Assembly (NCBI RefSeq): GCF_001428125.1
Contig: NZ_LMSM01000002.1
Location: forward strand, 1 to 64,000
Length of the DNA: 64,000 bases
Reading direction: 5' to 3'
From: Nocardioides sp. Soil774
GTDB taxonomy: Bacteria > Actinomycetota > Actinomycetes > Propionibacteriales > Nocardioidaceae
Translations under genes and position numbers: made by a program
Notes under the pieces: generated by a model
The model's input: the letters and a program-made list of their open reading frames with translations, nothing else
Databases searched by the model: none
What the model was told of the DNA's origin: nothing
Shown: positions 18,296-27,519 of the stretch, in pieces
How the letters are laid out: each line of letters starts with the position of its first letter
Position numbering within the stretch: position 1 is the stretch's first letter

Positions 18296-20131
18296 GTGGC
18301 GACCTTCCTCGACCTGCTCTACGACGAGGCTCCCCTCGCTGCCTTCGACGAGCACCTGGCCCAGGCCTCGCGAGGCCTCGACGAGGCCGGTGCGGCACGT
18401 GTGCGCGCGGACTACGACGTCGCGCTGCGCCTGCGCGACCTGATGTCCCGGATGCGCTCGCGCGAGGCGGAGCTCTCGGCGCTCTACGAGACGGCCTCCG
18501 ACCTCACCGCGATCCGCGACGTCGACACGATCCTCGCCGCCATCGTGCGGCGCGCGCGCCAGCTCCTGCACTGCGACATGACCTACCTCTCGCTCAACGA
18601 CGAGGACGACGGGGCCTCGTTCATGAAGGTGACCGACGGCGCGCTCACCCGCGAGTTCCAGAACCTGCGCCTGCCTCTGGGCACCGGGCTGCTCGGCCTG
18701 GTCGCCCAGACGGGTGCGGCCTACTTCACCGAGGACTACTCCACCGACGAGCGGTTCGTGCGCCGCGGGTTCATCGACGAGGCGGTGGCGGGGGAGCAGA
18801 TCCGCGCCATCCTCGGGGTGCCGCTGGTGCTCGACGGGGTCGTGATCGGTGCCCTGCTGGCCGTGCACCGGTCCGTGCGCCGCTTCCCGCAGTCCGAGAT
18901 CAGCCTGCTGACGTCGTTCGCCGCCCACGCGGTCGTGGCGCTGGAGAACGCGCGTCTCTTCGCCGAGCTCGACGAGGCCAACCGCTCGCTGACCCGCCAC
19001 ACCGAGGCGGTCGACGCGGCAGCGCTGGCGCACGACCGGCTCACCGACCTGCTGCTCCACGGCGGGGGAGTCGCCGAGGTGGCAGAGGTGCTCTCCGGGG
19101 TCCTCGACGGCGACGCGGCGATCTTCTCGGCCGCCGGCGAGCTGCTGGCCGGTGACGACCCCGGGCTGGCCTGGACCGACGCCGTGGCGGGCGCGGTGGT
19201 GTCCGGTCGCTCGGTGGCCGTCGACGGGGGTGTCGTCGCGGCCGCGCTCGCCGGCACCGAGCACGTCGCCACCCTGGTGCTGCGCCGCGACGACCGGCTC
19301 GACCTCGCCGGGCGTCGTACGCTCGAGCGCGGCGCGCTGGTCACCGCGCTGGTCCTGCTCTTCGCCCGCTCCGTCATCGATGCCGAGGAGCGTCTCGGTG
19401 GCCAGCTGCTGGTGGACCTCCTCGACGCCGACGAGGGGGCGCGCGGACGCCTGCGCGAGCGCGTACGCCGACACGGCGCGAGCCTCGACGGCCCGGTCGT
19501 GGTGGCGGCAGCCGTGGTCGACGACGCCGACCGGCACCGGGCCAGCCGCGCCGCCGTGGCGACGGCGCGACGGATGTCGGGCCTGGCCGGGGAGCACCGG
19601 GGCGCGGTGGTGCTGGTCGTGCCGGGGCAGGACCCGTTGCGCGTCGGAGCCGAGCTGCAGGCCGTGGTGACGGCCGAGGGAGGCACGGCGACGGTGGGTG
19701 TCGCGGGCACGCACGACGCGCTGCACGGGGACCGGCTGGTCGCCGCCCACGCCGAGGCCCGGCGTTGCCTCGACACGCTGCTGCGCCTCGGGCGCCGGGG
19801 CGAGGTCAGCGACCCGGCGGGGCTGGGGGTGGCCCGGCTGCTGCTCGGCGACAACGACCCCGAGCACGTGACGGCGTTCGTGGAGGCGATGGTCGGACCC
19901 GTCCGCGCGTGGGACGCGCGACGGGGGACCGCCCTGGTGGGCACCCTGGAAGCGTGGTTCGCCACCGGGGGCCGGCTGCGCGAGACGGCCTCCGCGCTGC
20001 ACGTCCACCCCAACACGGTGACCCAGCGGCTCGAGCGGGTCGCCGAGCTCCTGGGACCGGGGTGGCGCGACCCGGCGCGCGCCCTCGACCTCCAGCTCGC
20101 GCTCCGCCTGGCGCGGCTGCAGGAGGGCTGA
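18296..20131 (+). CDS. GAF-domain regulator with PucR-type C-terminal helix-turn-helix
   Basis: A 611-residue protein. The GAF domain (about 75-225; CDMTYLSLNDEDDGASFMKV and RAILGVPLVLDGVVIGALLA) is followed by a central region. The C-terminal PucR/CdaR-like HTH has GRLRETASALHVHPNTVTQR, the usual form of this family's recognition helix. The GTG at 18296 was chosen because the in-frame sequence upstream lies inside the RDD-FHA gene. It precedes hydroxybutyrate dehydrogenase and an MHS transporter and is the likely regulator of both, sensing an unknown small molecule. Confidence 0.85.
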   Translation: MATFLDLLYDEAPLAAFDEHLAQASRGLDEAGAARVRADYDVALRLRDLMSRMRSREAELSALYETASDLTAIRDVDTILAAIVRRARQLLHCDMTYLSLNDEDDGASFMKVTDGALTREFQNLRLPLGTGLLGLVAQTGAAYFTEDYSTDERFVRRGFIDEAVAGEQIRAILGVPLVLDGVVIGALLAVHRSVRRFPQSEISLLTSFAAHAVVALENARLFAELDEANRSLTRHTEAVDAAALAHDRLTDLLLHGGGVAEVAEVLSGVLDGDAAIFSAAGELLAGDDPGLAWTDAVAGAVVSGRSVAVDGGVVAAALAGTEHVATLVLRRDDRLDLAGRRTLERGALVTALVLLFARSVIDAEERLGGQLLVDLLDADEGARGRLRERVRRHGASLDGPVVVAAAVVDDADRHRASRAAVATARRMSGLAGEHRGAVVLVVPGQDPLRVGAELQAVVTAEGGTATVGVAGTHDALHGDRLVAAHAEARRCLDTLLRLGRRGEVSDPAGLGVARLLLGDNDPEHVTAFVEAMVGPVRAWDARRGTALVGTLEAWFATGGRLRETASALHVHPNTVTQRLERVAELLGPGWRDPARALDLQLALRLARLQEG

Positions 20132-20214
20132 GCCGCCCAGGCATGGGTTGGATACACACGGTCAGGCCCCAAGTGTGGGCGTCTAGACCATGTGCCGTGC
20201 GTCACTCCGCTCCC

Positions 20215-20220
20215 TACGGT
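20215..20220 (+). promoter_or_regulatory. Possible -10 box giving a leaderless hydroxybutyrate dehydrogenase mRNA
   Basis: TACGGT fits TAnnnT and ends 7 bp before the ATG at 20228. The mRNA would therefore begin at the start codon, which also explains the absence of a ribosome-binding site. No good -35 is visible, as expected for an activator-dependent promoter of the upstream PucR-type regulator. Confidence 0.35.
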
Positions 20221-20227
20221 GATGCCC

Positions 20228-20998
20228 ATGACCACCCCGAGCCACTCGAGTGCCCTCACCCTCCGCGGCCGTCGTGCCCTGGTGACGGGGGCCGCCAGCG
20301 GCATCGGCGCTGCCGTCGCGGCCCGGCTCGCCGAGAGCGGCGCCGAGGTGCACCTCCTCGACCGCGACGCCGAGGGGGTCGCCGAGGTCGCCGAGCAGGT
20401 GCACGGCACCGCGCACGTCGTGGACCTCACCGATCCCGCCGCCATCGAGGGCCTCGACCTCGAGGTCGACGTCCTGGTCAACAACGCCGGCATCCAGCAC
20501 GTCGCCCCGATCGAGGACTTCGACCCGGAGCGGTTCCGCACGATCCACGCGCTGATGCTGCACGCCCCCTTCCTCCTGGCCCGTCACGTCCTGCCGGGCA
20601 TGTACGCCCGGGGCTGGGGCCGGCTCGTCCACGTGTCCAGCGTCCACGGCCACCGCGCGTCGGCATACAAGTCGGCCTACGTCAGCGCCAAGCACGGTCT
20701 CGAGGGGCTGTCGAAGGTCATCGCGCTGGAGGCCGCCGACAAGGGCGTCACCAGCAACACCGTGTGCCCCGGCTACGTCCGTACGCCGCTGGTCGAGGGC
20801 CAGCTCGCCGACCAGGCCCGCAGCCACGGCATCGCCGAGGACGAGGTGCTCGACACGGTCCTGCTGGCCCGCACCCCCCTCAAGCGGCTCGTCGAGCCCG
20901 AGGAGGTCGCCGACGCTGTCGCCTTCCTGTGCAGCCCCGCGGCGACCTCGATGACCGGCTCGTCCCTGAGCCTCGACGGCGGCTGGACCGCCGCCTGA
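20228..20998 (+). CDS. 3-hydroxybutyrate dehydrogenase (SDR family)
   Basis: A 256-residue short-chain dehydrogenase, the usual length for this enzyme, which interconverts (R)-3-hydroxybutyrate and acetoacetate with NAD. The cofactor motif TGAASGIG is near residue 20, NNAG near 85, and the catalytic Ser-Tyr-Lys set is in SSVHGHRASAYKSAYVSAKH. TVCPGYVRTPLVE and the C-terminal DGGWTAA are typical of this enzyme group. Starts at 20192 (GTG) or 20222 (ATG) are possible. The ATG at 20228 gives the best family length and suits a leaderless promoter. A transporter gene follows. Confidence 0.85.
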   Translation: MTTPSHSSALTLRGRRALVTGAASGIGAAVAARLAESGAEVHLLDRDAEGVAEVAEQVHGTAHVVDLTDPAAIEGLDLEVDVLVNNAGIQHVAPIEDFDPERFRTIHALMLHAPFLLARHVLPGMYARGWGRLVHVSSVHGHRASAYKSAYVSAKHGLEGLSKVIALEAADKGVTSNTVCPGYVRTPLVEGQLADQARSHGIAEDEVLDTVLLARTPLKRLVEPEEVADAVAFLCSPAATSMTGSSLSLDGGWTAA

Positions 20999-21001
20999 CC
21001 C

Positions 21002-21040
21002 CGTACTCCCTCCACGTACTCCCTCCACGCACTCCGCTCC
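21002..21040 (+). repeat. 13-bp tandem repeat, two perfect copies plus a degenerate third
   Basis: CGTACTCCCTCCA is repeated head to tail at 21002-21014 and 21015-21027. A degenerate third unit occupies 21028-21040. The array sits in the spacer between the hydroxybutyrate dehydrogenase stop and the transporter start, upstream of its AGGAAAGG ribosome site. It may vary by slippage. Confidence 0.85.
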
Positions 21041-21063
21041 GCACCCCCTAGGAAAGGCACGTC

Positions 21064-22434
21064 ATGTCCACCGACACCTCCACCACGACCGCGACGGGAG
21101 CCTCGGGCACGCCGCCCCAGCGCACCAGCATCGTCAAGGTCGTCTTCGCGTCCCTGGTCGGCACCGCCGTCGAGTGGTATGACTTCTTCCTCTACGGCTC
21201 GGCCGCCGCGCTCGTCTTCGGCACGCTGTTCTTCCCCGAGAGCGAGCCCGCCACCGCCACGCTGCTGGCGTTCGGCACCTACGCGCTCGGCTTCGTCGCG
21301 CGCCCCCTGGGCGGCGTGGTCTTCGGCCACTTCGGCGACCGGGTCGGGCGCAAGAAGATGCTGGTGTTCTCGCTCTTCCTGATGGGCGTGGCCACCTTCG
21401 CGATCGGCCTGCTGCCGACCTTCGAGGCGATCGGTGTGGCGGCACCGCTGCTCCTGCTGCTCTGCCGACTCCTCCAGGGCTTCGCCGTCGGTGGCGAGTG
21501 GGGCGGCGCGGTGCTGATGGCCGCCGAGCACGGCGACGACTCGCAGCGCGGCTTCTGGTCCTCGTGGCCCCAGGCCGGCGTCGCGCTGGGCAACCTGCTC
21601 GCCACCGGCGTGCTCTGGATCCTCGCCGCCGTGCAGTCCGACGACGCGTTCAACGCGTGGGGCTGGCGCATCCCGTTCCTGCTGAGCGCGGTGCTGGTCG
21701 CCGTGGGCCTGTGGGTGCGGCTCTCCATCGAGGAGTCGCCGGTGTTCGCCGACGCGAAGGCCGAGCTGGCGACCAAGGAGAAGGCGCACCTGCCGCTGGT
21801 CGAGGTCTTCCGCAAGTATCCCAAGGAGGTCTTCGTGGCCATGGGCATGCGGATGGCGGAAAACATCTCCTACTACCTCTTCACGATCATCTCGATCTCG
21901 TTCCTCACCCTCTACGCCGGCACCGCCGACGACAAGCCGCTCATCCTCAAGGCCCTGCTCATCGGCGCGGTGGTGCACTTCATCACCATCCCGCTCGTCG
22001 GCGCGCTCAGCGACCGGGTCGGGCGCCGCCCGCTCTACCTCGTCGGCGCCGTCGGTGTCGCGGCGTGGTCGTGGATCTTCTTCGACCTCATCGCCTCGCG
22101 CTCGGAGGGCAAGATCATCCTCGCCATCTGCGTCGGCCTGGTCCTGCACGCCCTGATGTACTCCCCGCAGGCGGCGTTCTTCTCCGAGCTCTTCGGCACC
22201 TCGGTGCGCTACACCGGTGCCTCGGTCGGCTACCAGCTGGCCTCGATCTTCGCCGGCGCGCTCGCCCCGATCATCGCGATCGACCTGCTCGGCAGTGCGA
22301 GCGAAGGCACGGCCAACGTCCACAAGGTGGCGATCTACATGACGATCGCGTCGGTGATCACCATCGTCGCGGTGCTGTTCGCCAAGGAGACCAGGGCGAC
22401 CTCGTTGCGCCACGACCGGGTGCTCGAGCACTGA
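21064..22434 (+). CDS. MFS transporter, metabolite:H+ symporter (MHS) type
   Basis: A 456-residue, 12-helix major facilitator of the MHS family (proline/betaine, alpha-ketoglutarate and shikimate transporters). Family hallmarks are GTAVEWYDFFLYGSAAALVF in helix 1, DRVGRKKML in loop 2-3 and GGEWGGAVLMA in helix 4. The second-half loop reads DRVGRRPLY. It lies 65 bp after hydroxybutyrate dehydrogenase, so uptake of hydroxybutyrate or a related organic acid is a reasonable inference. AGGAAAGG lies just upstream of the ATG. A hairpin terminator follows. Confidence 0.87.
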   Translation: MSTDTSTTTATGASGTPPQRTSIVKVVFASLVGTAVEWYDFFLYGSAAALVFGTLFFPESEPATATLLAFGTYALGFVARPLGGVVFGHFGDRVGRKKMLVFSLFLMGVATFAIGLLPTFEAIGVAAPLLLLLCRLLQGFAVGGEWGGAVLMAAEHGDDSQRGFWSSWPQAGVALGNLLATGVLWILAAVQSDDAFNAWGWRIPFLLSAVLVAVGLWVRLSIEESPVFADAKAELATKEKAHLPLVEVFRKYPKEVFVAMGMRMAENISYYLFTIISISFLTLYAGTADDKPLILKALLIGAVVHFITIPLVGALSDRVGRRPLYLVGAVGVAAWSWIFFDLIASRSEGKIILAICVGLVLHALMYSPQAAFFSELFGTSVRYTGASVGYQLASIFAGALAPIIAIDLLGSASEGTANVHKVAIYMTIASVITIVAVLFAKETRATSLRHDRVLEH

Positions 22435-22460
22435 CCTCGACCTGGGTCCAGCGCGTGCGC

Positions 22461-22494
22461 ACGGGCCGTCGTCCCTCCGGGGGCGGCGGCCCGT
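22461..22494. terminator. Bidirectional terminator hairpin
   Basis: ACGGGCCG (22461-22468) pairs with CGGCCCGT (22487-22494), and further CG and CCC/GGG pairings inside the loop extend the stem. It lies between the MHS transporter and the convergent subtilase. Confidence 0.7.
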
Positions 22495-22501
22495 CGTCGT
22501 C

Positions 22502-24613
22502 TCAGCGCGTCAGCGCGACCGGGAGCCGGGTGACGCCGCCGCGGGCGCCGAGCCACACGACCATGCCGTCGTCGAGCCGCCCGGGCGTCGTGGGACCGGT
22601 GACGGTGACGGTGAAGTCGGCCGACTGCCCCGGCGCGAGGCGTACGGCGAGGGGGCGCACGCTGACGCGGTGCGTGGTGAAGCCACGGGCGGTGACCGAG
22701 AAGTACTCCGGCCGGCGGCCCACGTTGGTCACCGTGCGCACCGCGGTCGAGCGGCCGGTGGGGAGCAGCAGCGAGCTGGTGTTGAGCCGGGCGAGCGTGT
22801 TGCGGCGCAGCGCGCGACGCCACTGGGCCGCATCGACGTCGAGGGAGAGGTGGCTCGTGGGGACCCGCCCCAGGAGCGCGCCCGACCCCTGGGTGAGCAC
22901 GCTCGAGCCCGGCACGGGTCGCGCGGAGGTGACGAGCAGGGAGCGCACCCGCGACGCCGACCAGGCCGGGTGCTCGGCGCGCACCAGCGCGGCCAGGCCG
23001 CTCGCCGCGGCGGTGGCGGCGGAGCTGCCGTTGAAGACGCCCCAGCCGCGGCCGGTCGCCTCGGGGAGGGCGCCCAGCACGCCGTCGCCGTCGGCCACGG
23101 CGTCGGGCTTCAGTGCGACTCCGCGCGGGTCGCCCGGGGAGCTCCACGGGGCCGTACGCCGGTTGCCGGGGTCGCCGGTGACGCGCGAGAGGCGCACCCG
23201 CGCATCGGGGTGACGGGCCACCCAGCGACCGAAGGCGCGGCCGGCGGGGGCCGCGAGGTGCACCGTGGGGACGGAGTGGAAGTCGGCGGTGACCGAGCCC
23301 GGTCGCTCGTTGACGAGCACCATCGCGCGTCCGCCGGCCAGCGCGACCGACTCGGACTTGTCGATGCGGCCGATGCCGCCGCGCCGGCACACCACGATGC
23401 GGTCGGCCACGAGGCGGGAGTCGAGCGCACCCTGGCGGCACTGCGACGCCGCGAGCAGCGAGGCACCGGCGGCGGGGGCGTCCTGGGCGCGCACCGCGCG
23501 ACCGGTGACGTCGGTGGGACGACCGCCGCCGGTCCAGGACCGCCCGCCCGGCAGCGTGATCCGCGCGCGGGAGAGCCGCCCGACCGCGGACCCGACCGTG
23601 GTGACCCACGGTCCGGCGTGGGCGGCGTAGGCGGAGCCGGCGGTGTTGCCCGCGGCGCCCAGCACCACGACGTCGGCCTCGGCCGCACCGAGCAGGGCGA
23701 GCTGGAGGGTGTCGATGCCCTCGCCGCCGGCGAGCGCGAGGCTCAGCACGTCGACGCCGTCGCCGACCGCCGCGTCGACCGCGCTCACGACGTCGGCGGT
23801 CGAGCAGCCGTCGTCGGCCGGGTCGGGAGCACCCCAGCAGGCCTTGTAGGCCGCGATGCGGGCCTGCGGTGCGACGCCCCCGAAGGTGCCGGCGTCGCGG
23901 TTGTCCACGCGCACGCTCACGCCGGCGTTGCCGGCAGCGACGGAGGCGACCTGGGTGCCGTGCCCCAGGTCGTCGAGCGCCGAGAGGGACTCCGAGGTGC
24001 GGATGCGGTCGGGGCCGAACCCCTCGACGAACCAGCGCGCACCGACGACCTTGCGGGTGCAGTCGTCGCTCGTCCAGCCGTCGCCGGTGGCGCACTCGCC
24101 GGCGAACCGCCGCGGGTCGGGGCCGAGGCCCGGGACGTCGGCGAAGGCAGGTGTCTGGGGGGAGAGCCCGGAGTCGACGACGCCGACGACGACGCCCGCC
24201 CCGCCGCGCAGGCGCGGGCTGGAGGTGGCGCCGCGCACGGCCGCGGTCGACGTACGACCCGCGAGCGGGCGGACGGTGTCGCGCTCGATGGCGGCGATCC
24301 CTCGCAGGTCGTCGAGCACGTCGAGCTGGCCCCGGGTGAGCTCGACGGCGAAGCCGTTGAGGGCGGTCGTCCAGCGGTAGACGGGTGCGCCGGCGCCGAC
24401 CGCTGCGAGCACGGAGTCCTGGCGCGCGAGCAGGGTCGCGGCGTCGGCCCGGCCGGCAGCCGTGCCCGGTCCGGTCAGCGTGACGAGCGTCAGCGTCCGG
24501 CGCTGTGCGCCGTCCGGTGCGTCGTGCGCGCTCGCCGACCAAGCGGCCGGGAGGCCGAGCGACAGCGCGAGGAGCCCGCAGCCGAGCAGGCGCGCTGCCC
24601 GTGGTGTCCGCAT
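22502..24613 (-). CDS. Secreted S8 family serine protease (subtilase) with PA-like insertion
   Basis: A 703-residue secreted protease. The start at 24613 is followed by a Sec signal peptide (RRAARLL-type basic start, LLALSLGLPAAWSASA, cleavage near residue 29) and has GGAGCAGGA upstream. An inhibitor_I9-like propeptide spans about 40-115. The catalytic triad is D147 (GVVDSG), H218 (GHGTQVA) and S531 in F-N-G-S-S-A-A, where most subtilases have GTSMA. A protease-associated-like insertion (about 405-480) and a C-terminal fibronectin-like domain (TNVGRRPEYFSVT) give a cucumisin/C5a-peptidase-type layout. It should be exported and cut extracellular protein. It is convergent with the MHS transporter. 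Confidence 0.88.
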   Translation of the reverse strand: MRTPRAARLLGCGLLALSLGLPAAWSASAHDAPDGAQRRTLTLVTLTGPGTAAGRADAATLLARQDSVLAAVGAGAPVYRWTTALNGFAVELTRGQLDVLDDLRGIAAIERDTVRPLAGRTSTAAVRGATSSPRLRGGAGVVVGVVDSGLSPQTPAFADVPGLGPDPRRFAGECATGDGWTSDDCTRKVVGARWFVEGFGPDRIRTSESLSALDDLGHGTQVASVAAGNAGVSVRVDNRDAGTFGGVAPQARIAAYKACWGAPDPADDGCSTADVVSAVDAAVGDGVDVLSLALAGGEGIDTLQLALLGAAEADVVVLGAAGNTAGSAYAAHAGPWVTTVGSAVGRLSRARITLPGGRSWTGGGRPTDVTGRAVRAQDAPAAGASLLAASQCRQGALDSRLVADRIVVCRRGGIGRIDKSESVALAGGRAMVLVNERPGSVTADFHSVPTVHLAAPAGRAFGRWVARHPDARVRLSRVTGDPGNRRTAPWSSPGDPRGVALKPDAVADGDGVLGALPEATGRGWGVFNGSSAATAAASGLAALVRAEHPAWSASRVRSLLVTSARPVPGSSVLTQGSGALLGRVPTSHLSLDVDAAQWRRALRRNTLARLNTSSLLLPTGRSTAVRTVTNVGRRPEYFSVTARGFTTHRVSVRPLAVRLAPGQSADFTVTVTGPTTPGRLDDGMVVWLGARGGVTRLPVALTR

Positions 24614-24712
24614 GGTCGTCCTGCTCCCGTCCCGTCGTCGTGCCGCCTGCCCCCAGGCGGTCATTGTCCCAGCACGACGTGAGCAGGTCACACTACGCGT
24701 CGGTGCAACCCC

Positions 24713-24743
24713 TTGGTCGCGCATCACGGCGTCCGCCTATCCT
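24713..24743 (+). promoter_or_regulatory. Possible promoter of the cold-shock gene
   Basis: TTGGTC (24713-24718) and TATCCT (24738-24743) lie 19 bp apart, ending 55 bp before the GTG at 24799. The -10 is good and the spacing slightly long. The 185-bp gap to the divergent subtilase otherwise shows only a small GTGA-N5-TCAC palindrome (24679-24691). Confidence 0.4.
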
Positions 24744-24798
24744 GTGCCCGCGCCCGTGAACCCACGGTGCCGGCGGTTGAGGTGAGCGGAGTGGACCC

Positions 24799-25191
24799 GT
24801 GCCCAGTGGCAAGGTGAAGTGGTACGACGCGGAGAAGGGCTTCGGCTTCCTGTCCCAGGACGACGGCCCGGACGTCTACGTCCACTCCGACGCGCTGCCC
24901 GAGGGCACCGCGCTCAAGGCGGGCACCAAGGTGGAGTTCGGCATCGCACAGGGCCGCCGCGGCGACCAGGCGCTGCAGGTGCGCGTGATCGACGCGCCCG
25001 CGTCGGTGGCTCGCAACCAGCGCAACGCGCAGCGCAAGCAGCCCGAGGTCATGGTCACCATCGTCGAGGACCTCATCAAGATGCTCGAGGGCGTCGAGGA
25101 GACCTACCGGCGCGGCCGGCACCCCGAGCGTGCCGCGGCCCGCGGCACCGCCAAGGTGCTGCGCGCGCTCGCCGACGAGCTCGAGGTCTGA
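24799..25191 (+). CDS. Cold-shock domain protein with C-terminal extension
   Basis: A 130-residue protein. Residues 1-66 form a cold-shock domain with RNP-like motifs KGFGFLSQD and VYVHSDAL, which binds single-stranded RNA/DNA. Typical CspA proteins end at about 67 residues. This one adds about 60 residues, predicted helical and charged (VTIVEDLIKMLEGVEETYRR, then AAARGTAKVLRALADELEV). The extended form is familiar in actinobacteria. The extension may mediate dimerisation or partner binding. It starts with GTG. Confidence 0.88.
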   Translation: MPSGKVKWYDAEKGFGFLSQDDGPDVYVHSDALPEGTALKAGTKVEFGIAQGRRGDQALQVRVIDAPASVARNQRNAQRKQPEVMVTIVEDLIKMLEGVEETYRRGRHPERAAARGTAKVLRALADELEV

Positions 25192-25197
25192 GCCCGC

Positions 25198-26622
25198 TCA
25201 GGCCGTGGCCGCCCGCGCGTGCGGGCGGCTCACGAGCACGAACGTCGCCCACGCGGCCAGCACGCCGGCGGCGATGCCGAGCCCCAGGCGCGGCATCAGC
25301 GGCATCACGATGCCCACGAAGCCACCGATCACCCACGCCAGCTGCAGTGTCGTGTCGGAGCGGGCGAAGGCGCTGGCCTGGATGCGTCCGGGCACGTCGC
25401 GCTGGATCGTGGAGTCGAGCGACAGCTTGGCCAGCGACTGCGCCAGGCCCGCGGTGAGCCCGAGCAGCACGAGCGGGAGCAGGCCGTAGAAGAGCGCTGC
25501 CACGACCGCCACCACGGCGTCGGCGAGCAGCGCCAGCACCACCGTCACGGCCGGGTTGAGCTTGCGCAGCATCGACCCGATCGCGATGCCGACGGTGTTG
25601 CCGAGCCCGGCGGCGCCGATGACCAGGCCGAGCAGCACCTCCGGCTTCCAGTCGCCGATCGGGTTGTCGCGCAGCAGGAACGCCATGAACATCGTGAGGA
25701 AGCCCGACAGCCACCGCGGCCCGCAGTTGGCGCGCAGGGCGAAGGCGACCTCGCTCGGGATACGCGTGCGGGGGCGCCGCCCCGTGCCTGCGGCGGCCGC
25801 GCTGATCGGGCCGGTGAGCACCAGCTCGCCCTCGCCCTGGCTCGCGTCGACCTTCTCCGGCAGGCGGATCGCCCAGATCGTGGCGAGCACGAAGATCACG
25901 AAGCCGTAGCGCAGCGACCACTCCGGGCCGAACGTCGAGGCGAGCACGGCGAGCGGTGCCGAGATGCCGGCGCCCACCACCCCGGCGAGCGAGACCCGCG
26001 CGTTGGCCTTGACGAGGGTGAGGTCGGGCGGCAGCAGGCGCGGCACCGCGGCGGCGCGGGTGACGCCGTAGGCCTTGGACGCCACCAGGCACCCCAGGGC
26101 CGCGGGGAAGAGCCAGCCCGACTCGGTGACCACCGCGGTGGCCAGCACCCAGCACAGGAAGCAGCGGATGGCCATGGTCGCCCCGACCGCCCAGCGCCGG
26201 CCGTGGCTGAACCGGTCGAGGAACGGGCCGATGAGCGGGGCCACGACGGCGAACGGCAGCATCGTCAGGCCCAGGAAGAGCGCGACCTGCCCCCGCGCCT
26301 CGCCCGTGGGCACCTGGAAGAACAGCGTGCCGGCCAGGGAGATCGCGACGGCCGCGTCGCCGGCGGCGTTGAAGGCGTGCAGCTCGATCAGGCGCGAGAG
26401 GCCGGAGTCACCGGCCCCCTCGGCCCGTGCGGCCCGGCGCGCCTGGGAGACGGCGTAGTGCCCGGCGGTCCCGGCCCCGCGACCGGCCACGCGCGCGCCA
26501 CGCCCGGCGGCTCGGGCCCCGCGCGCGGCGCCCGAGAGCGAGCGGCGTACGGCACCGGGCCGGGGCGTTGCGGCCCGCTGCGACCGCGGCCCCGTGTGCG
26601 GGTCGGGGCGCTCGGAGGTCAC
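25198..26622 (-). CDS. MFS transporter
   Basis: A 474-residue major facilitator with a basic, low-complexity cytoplasmic N-terminus of about 65 residues, unusually long for the family. It has about 12 membrane helices (FLGLTMLPFAVVAPLIGPFL and DRFSHGRRWAVGATMAIRCF mark helices 2-3). The GTG at 26622 was taken because upstream in-frame codons run into the divergent promoter region. The substrate is unknown. It lies convergent with the cold-shock gene and divergent from the DUF3027 gene. Confidence 0.78.
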   Translation of the reverse strand: MTSERPDPHTGPRSQRAATPRPGAVRRSLSGAARGARAAGRGARVAGRGAGTAGHYAVSQARRAARAEGAGDSGLSRLIELHAFNAAGDAAVAISLAGTLFFQVPTGEARGQVALFLGLTMLPFAVVAPLIGPFLDRFSHGRRWAVGATMAIRCFLCWVLATAVVTESGWLFPAALGCLVASKAYGVTRAAAVPRLLPPDLTLVKANARVSLAGVVGAGISAPLAVLASTFGPEWSLRYGFVIFVLATIWAIRLPEKVDASQGEGELVLTGPISAAAAGTGRRPRTRIPSEVAFALRANCGPRWLSGFLTMFMAFLLRDNPIGDWKPEVLLGLVIGAAGLGNTVGIAIGSMLRKLNPAVTVVLALLADAVVAVVAALFYGLLPLVLLGLTAGLAQSLAKLSLDSTIQRDVPGRIQASAFARSDTTLQLAWVIGGFVGIVMPLMPRLGLGIAAGVLAAWATFVLVSRPHARAATA

Positions 26623-26720
26623 GGCACCATCTTGGCCTACGGGCCCGACAGGACCGACGCGGACGCACCAGACGACGTCCCGACGGGACACGGTGGACGT
26701 GGGTTTGCCACAATGCGCAG

Positions 26721-27515
26721 GTGATCTCTCTCCCCACCCGTGCCGGCAAGCCCGACGCGACCCTCGCCAAGGCCGTCGACCTGGCGCGCGACGTGGTCCT
26801 CGAGCTCGCCGATCCCGGCGAGGTGGGTGACCACCTGGGCGCCAGGGCCGAGGGGGAGCGTGTCGTCACCCACCAGTTCGCGTGCCAGCGGGCCGGCTAC
26901 CCGGGGTGGTACTGGTCGGTGACCCTGACCCGCGCCAAGCGTGGCAAGGACCTCACGGTCAACGAGGTCGTCCTCCTGCCCGGTGACGACGCGATCGTCG
27001 CGCCCGCCTGGGTCCCCTACAAGGAGCGGCTCCAGCCCGGCGACATGTCGCCCGGTGACCTGCTGCCGGTCGAGGACGACGACGCCCGCCTGGTCCCGAC
27101 CTACCTCGTCGGCGACGACCCGCTCGAGGAGCCCCTCGACGCCGACGCCCGCGCGCAGGTGCGCCGCGTGGCCGAGGACCTCGGCCTGGGTCGCGTGCGC
27201 ACCCTGTCGCGCGAGGGCATCGACATGGCTGCCGAGCGGTGGTGGGCCGGCGCCGGCGGGCCCGACGCGCCGTTGGCCAAGGGCGCGCCCGACAGCTGCT
27301 GGTCCTGCGGCTTCCTGGTCCGTCTCAGCGGCTCGCTCTCGACCACCTTCGGCGTCTGCGCCAACGGCAACGCCAACGACGACGGCCGCGTGGTGACGTT
27401 CAACCACGGCTGCGGCGCCCACTCCGAGGTCAAGCTCGCCCGCAAGCAGCAGCCGCTGCCCATGCCCGAGCACGCCTTCGACACCCTGACCGACGACGAG
27501 ATCGACTCGCTCTGA
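26721..27515 (+). CDS. DUF3027 domain protein
   Basis: A 264-residue protein of the DUF3027 family, conserved in actinobacteria and of unknown function. It has a WYWSVTLTRA core and a late cysteine/histidine set, S-C-W-S-C-G-F-L-V-R (about 193-202), V-C-A-N-G and F-N-H-G-C-G-A-H-S, that could bind a metal. No membrane segment or signal is seen. The GTG at 26721 is preceded by the promoter-like TTGCCACAATG. It is convergent with the methyltransferase gene, only 4 bp apart. Confidence 0.85.
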   Translation: MISLPTRAGKPDATLAKAVDLARDVVLELADPGEVGDHLGARAEGERVVTHQFACQRAGYPGWYWSVTLTRAKRGKDLTVNEVVLLPGDDAIVAPAWVPYKERLQPGDMSPGDLLPVEDDDARLVPTYLVGDDPLEEPLDADARAQVRRVAEDLGLGRVRTLSREGIDMAAERWWAGAGGPDAPLAKGAPDSCWSCGFLVRLSGSLSTTFGVCANGNANDDGRVVTFNHGCGAHSEVKLARKQQPLPMPEHAFDTLTDDEIDSL

Positions 27516-27519
27516 GGCC

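Noticed and set aside
22670..24682. 670-codon plus-strand frame opposite the subtilase
   Set aside because: Antisense shadow with no recognisable domain. The minus strand has a signal peptide and a catalytic triad.
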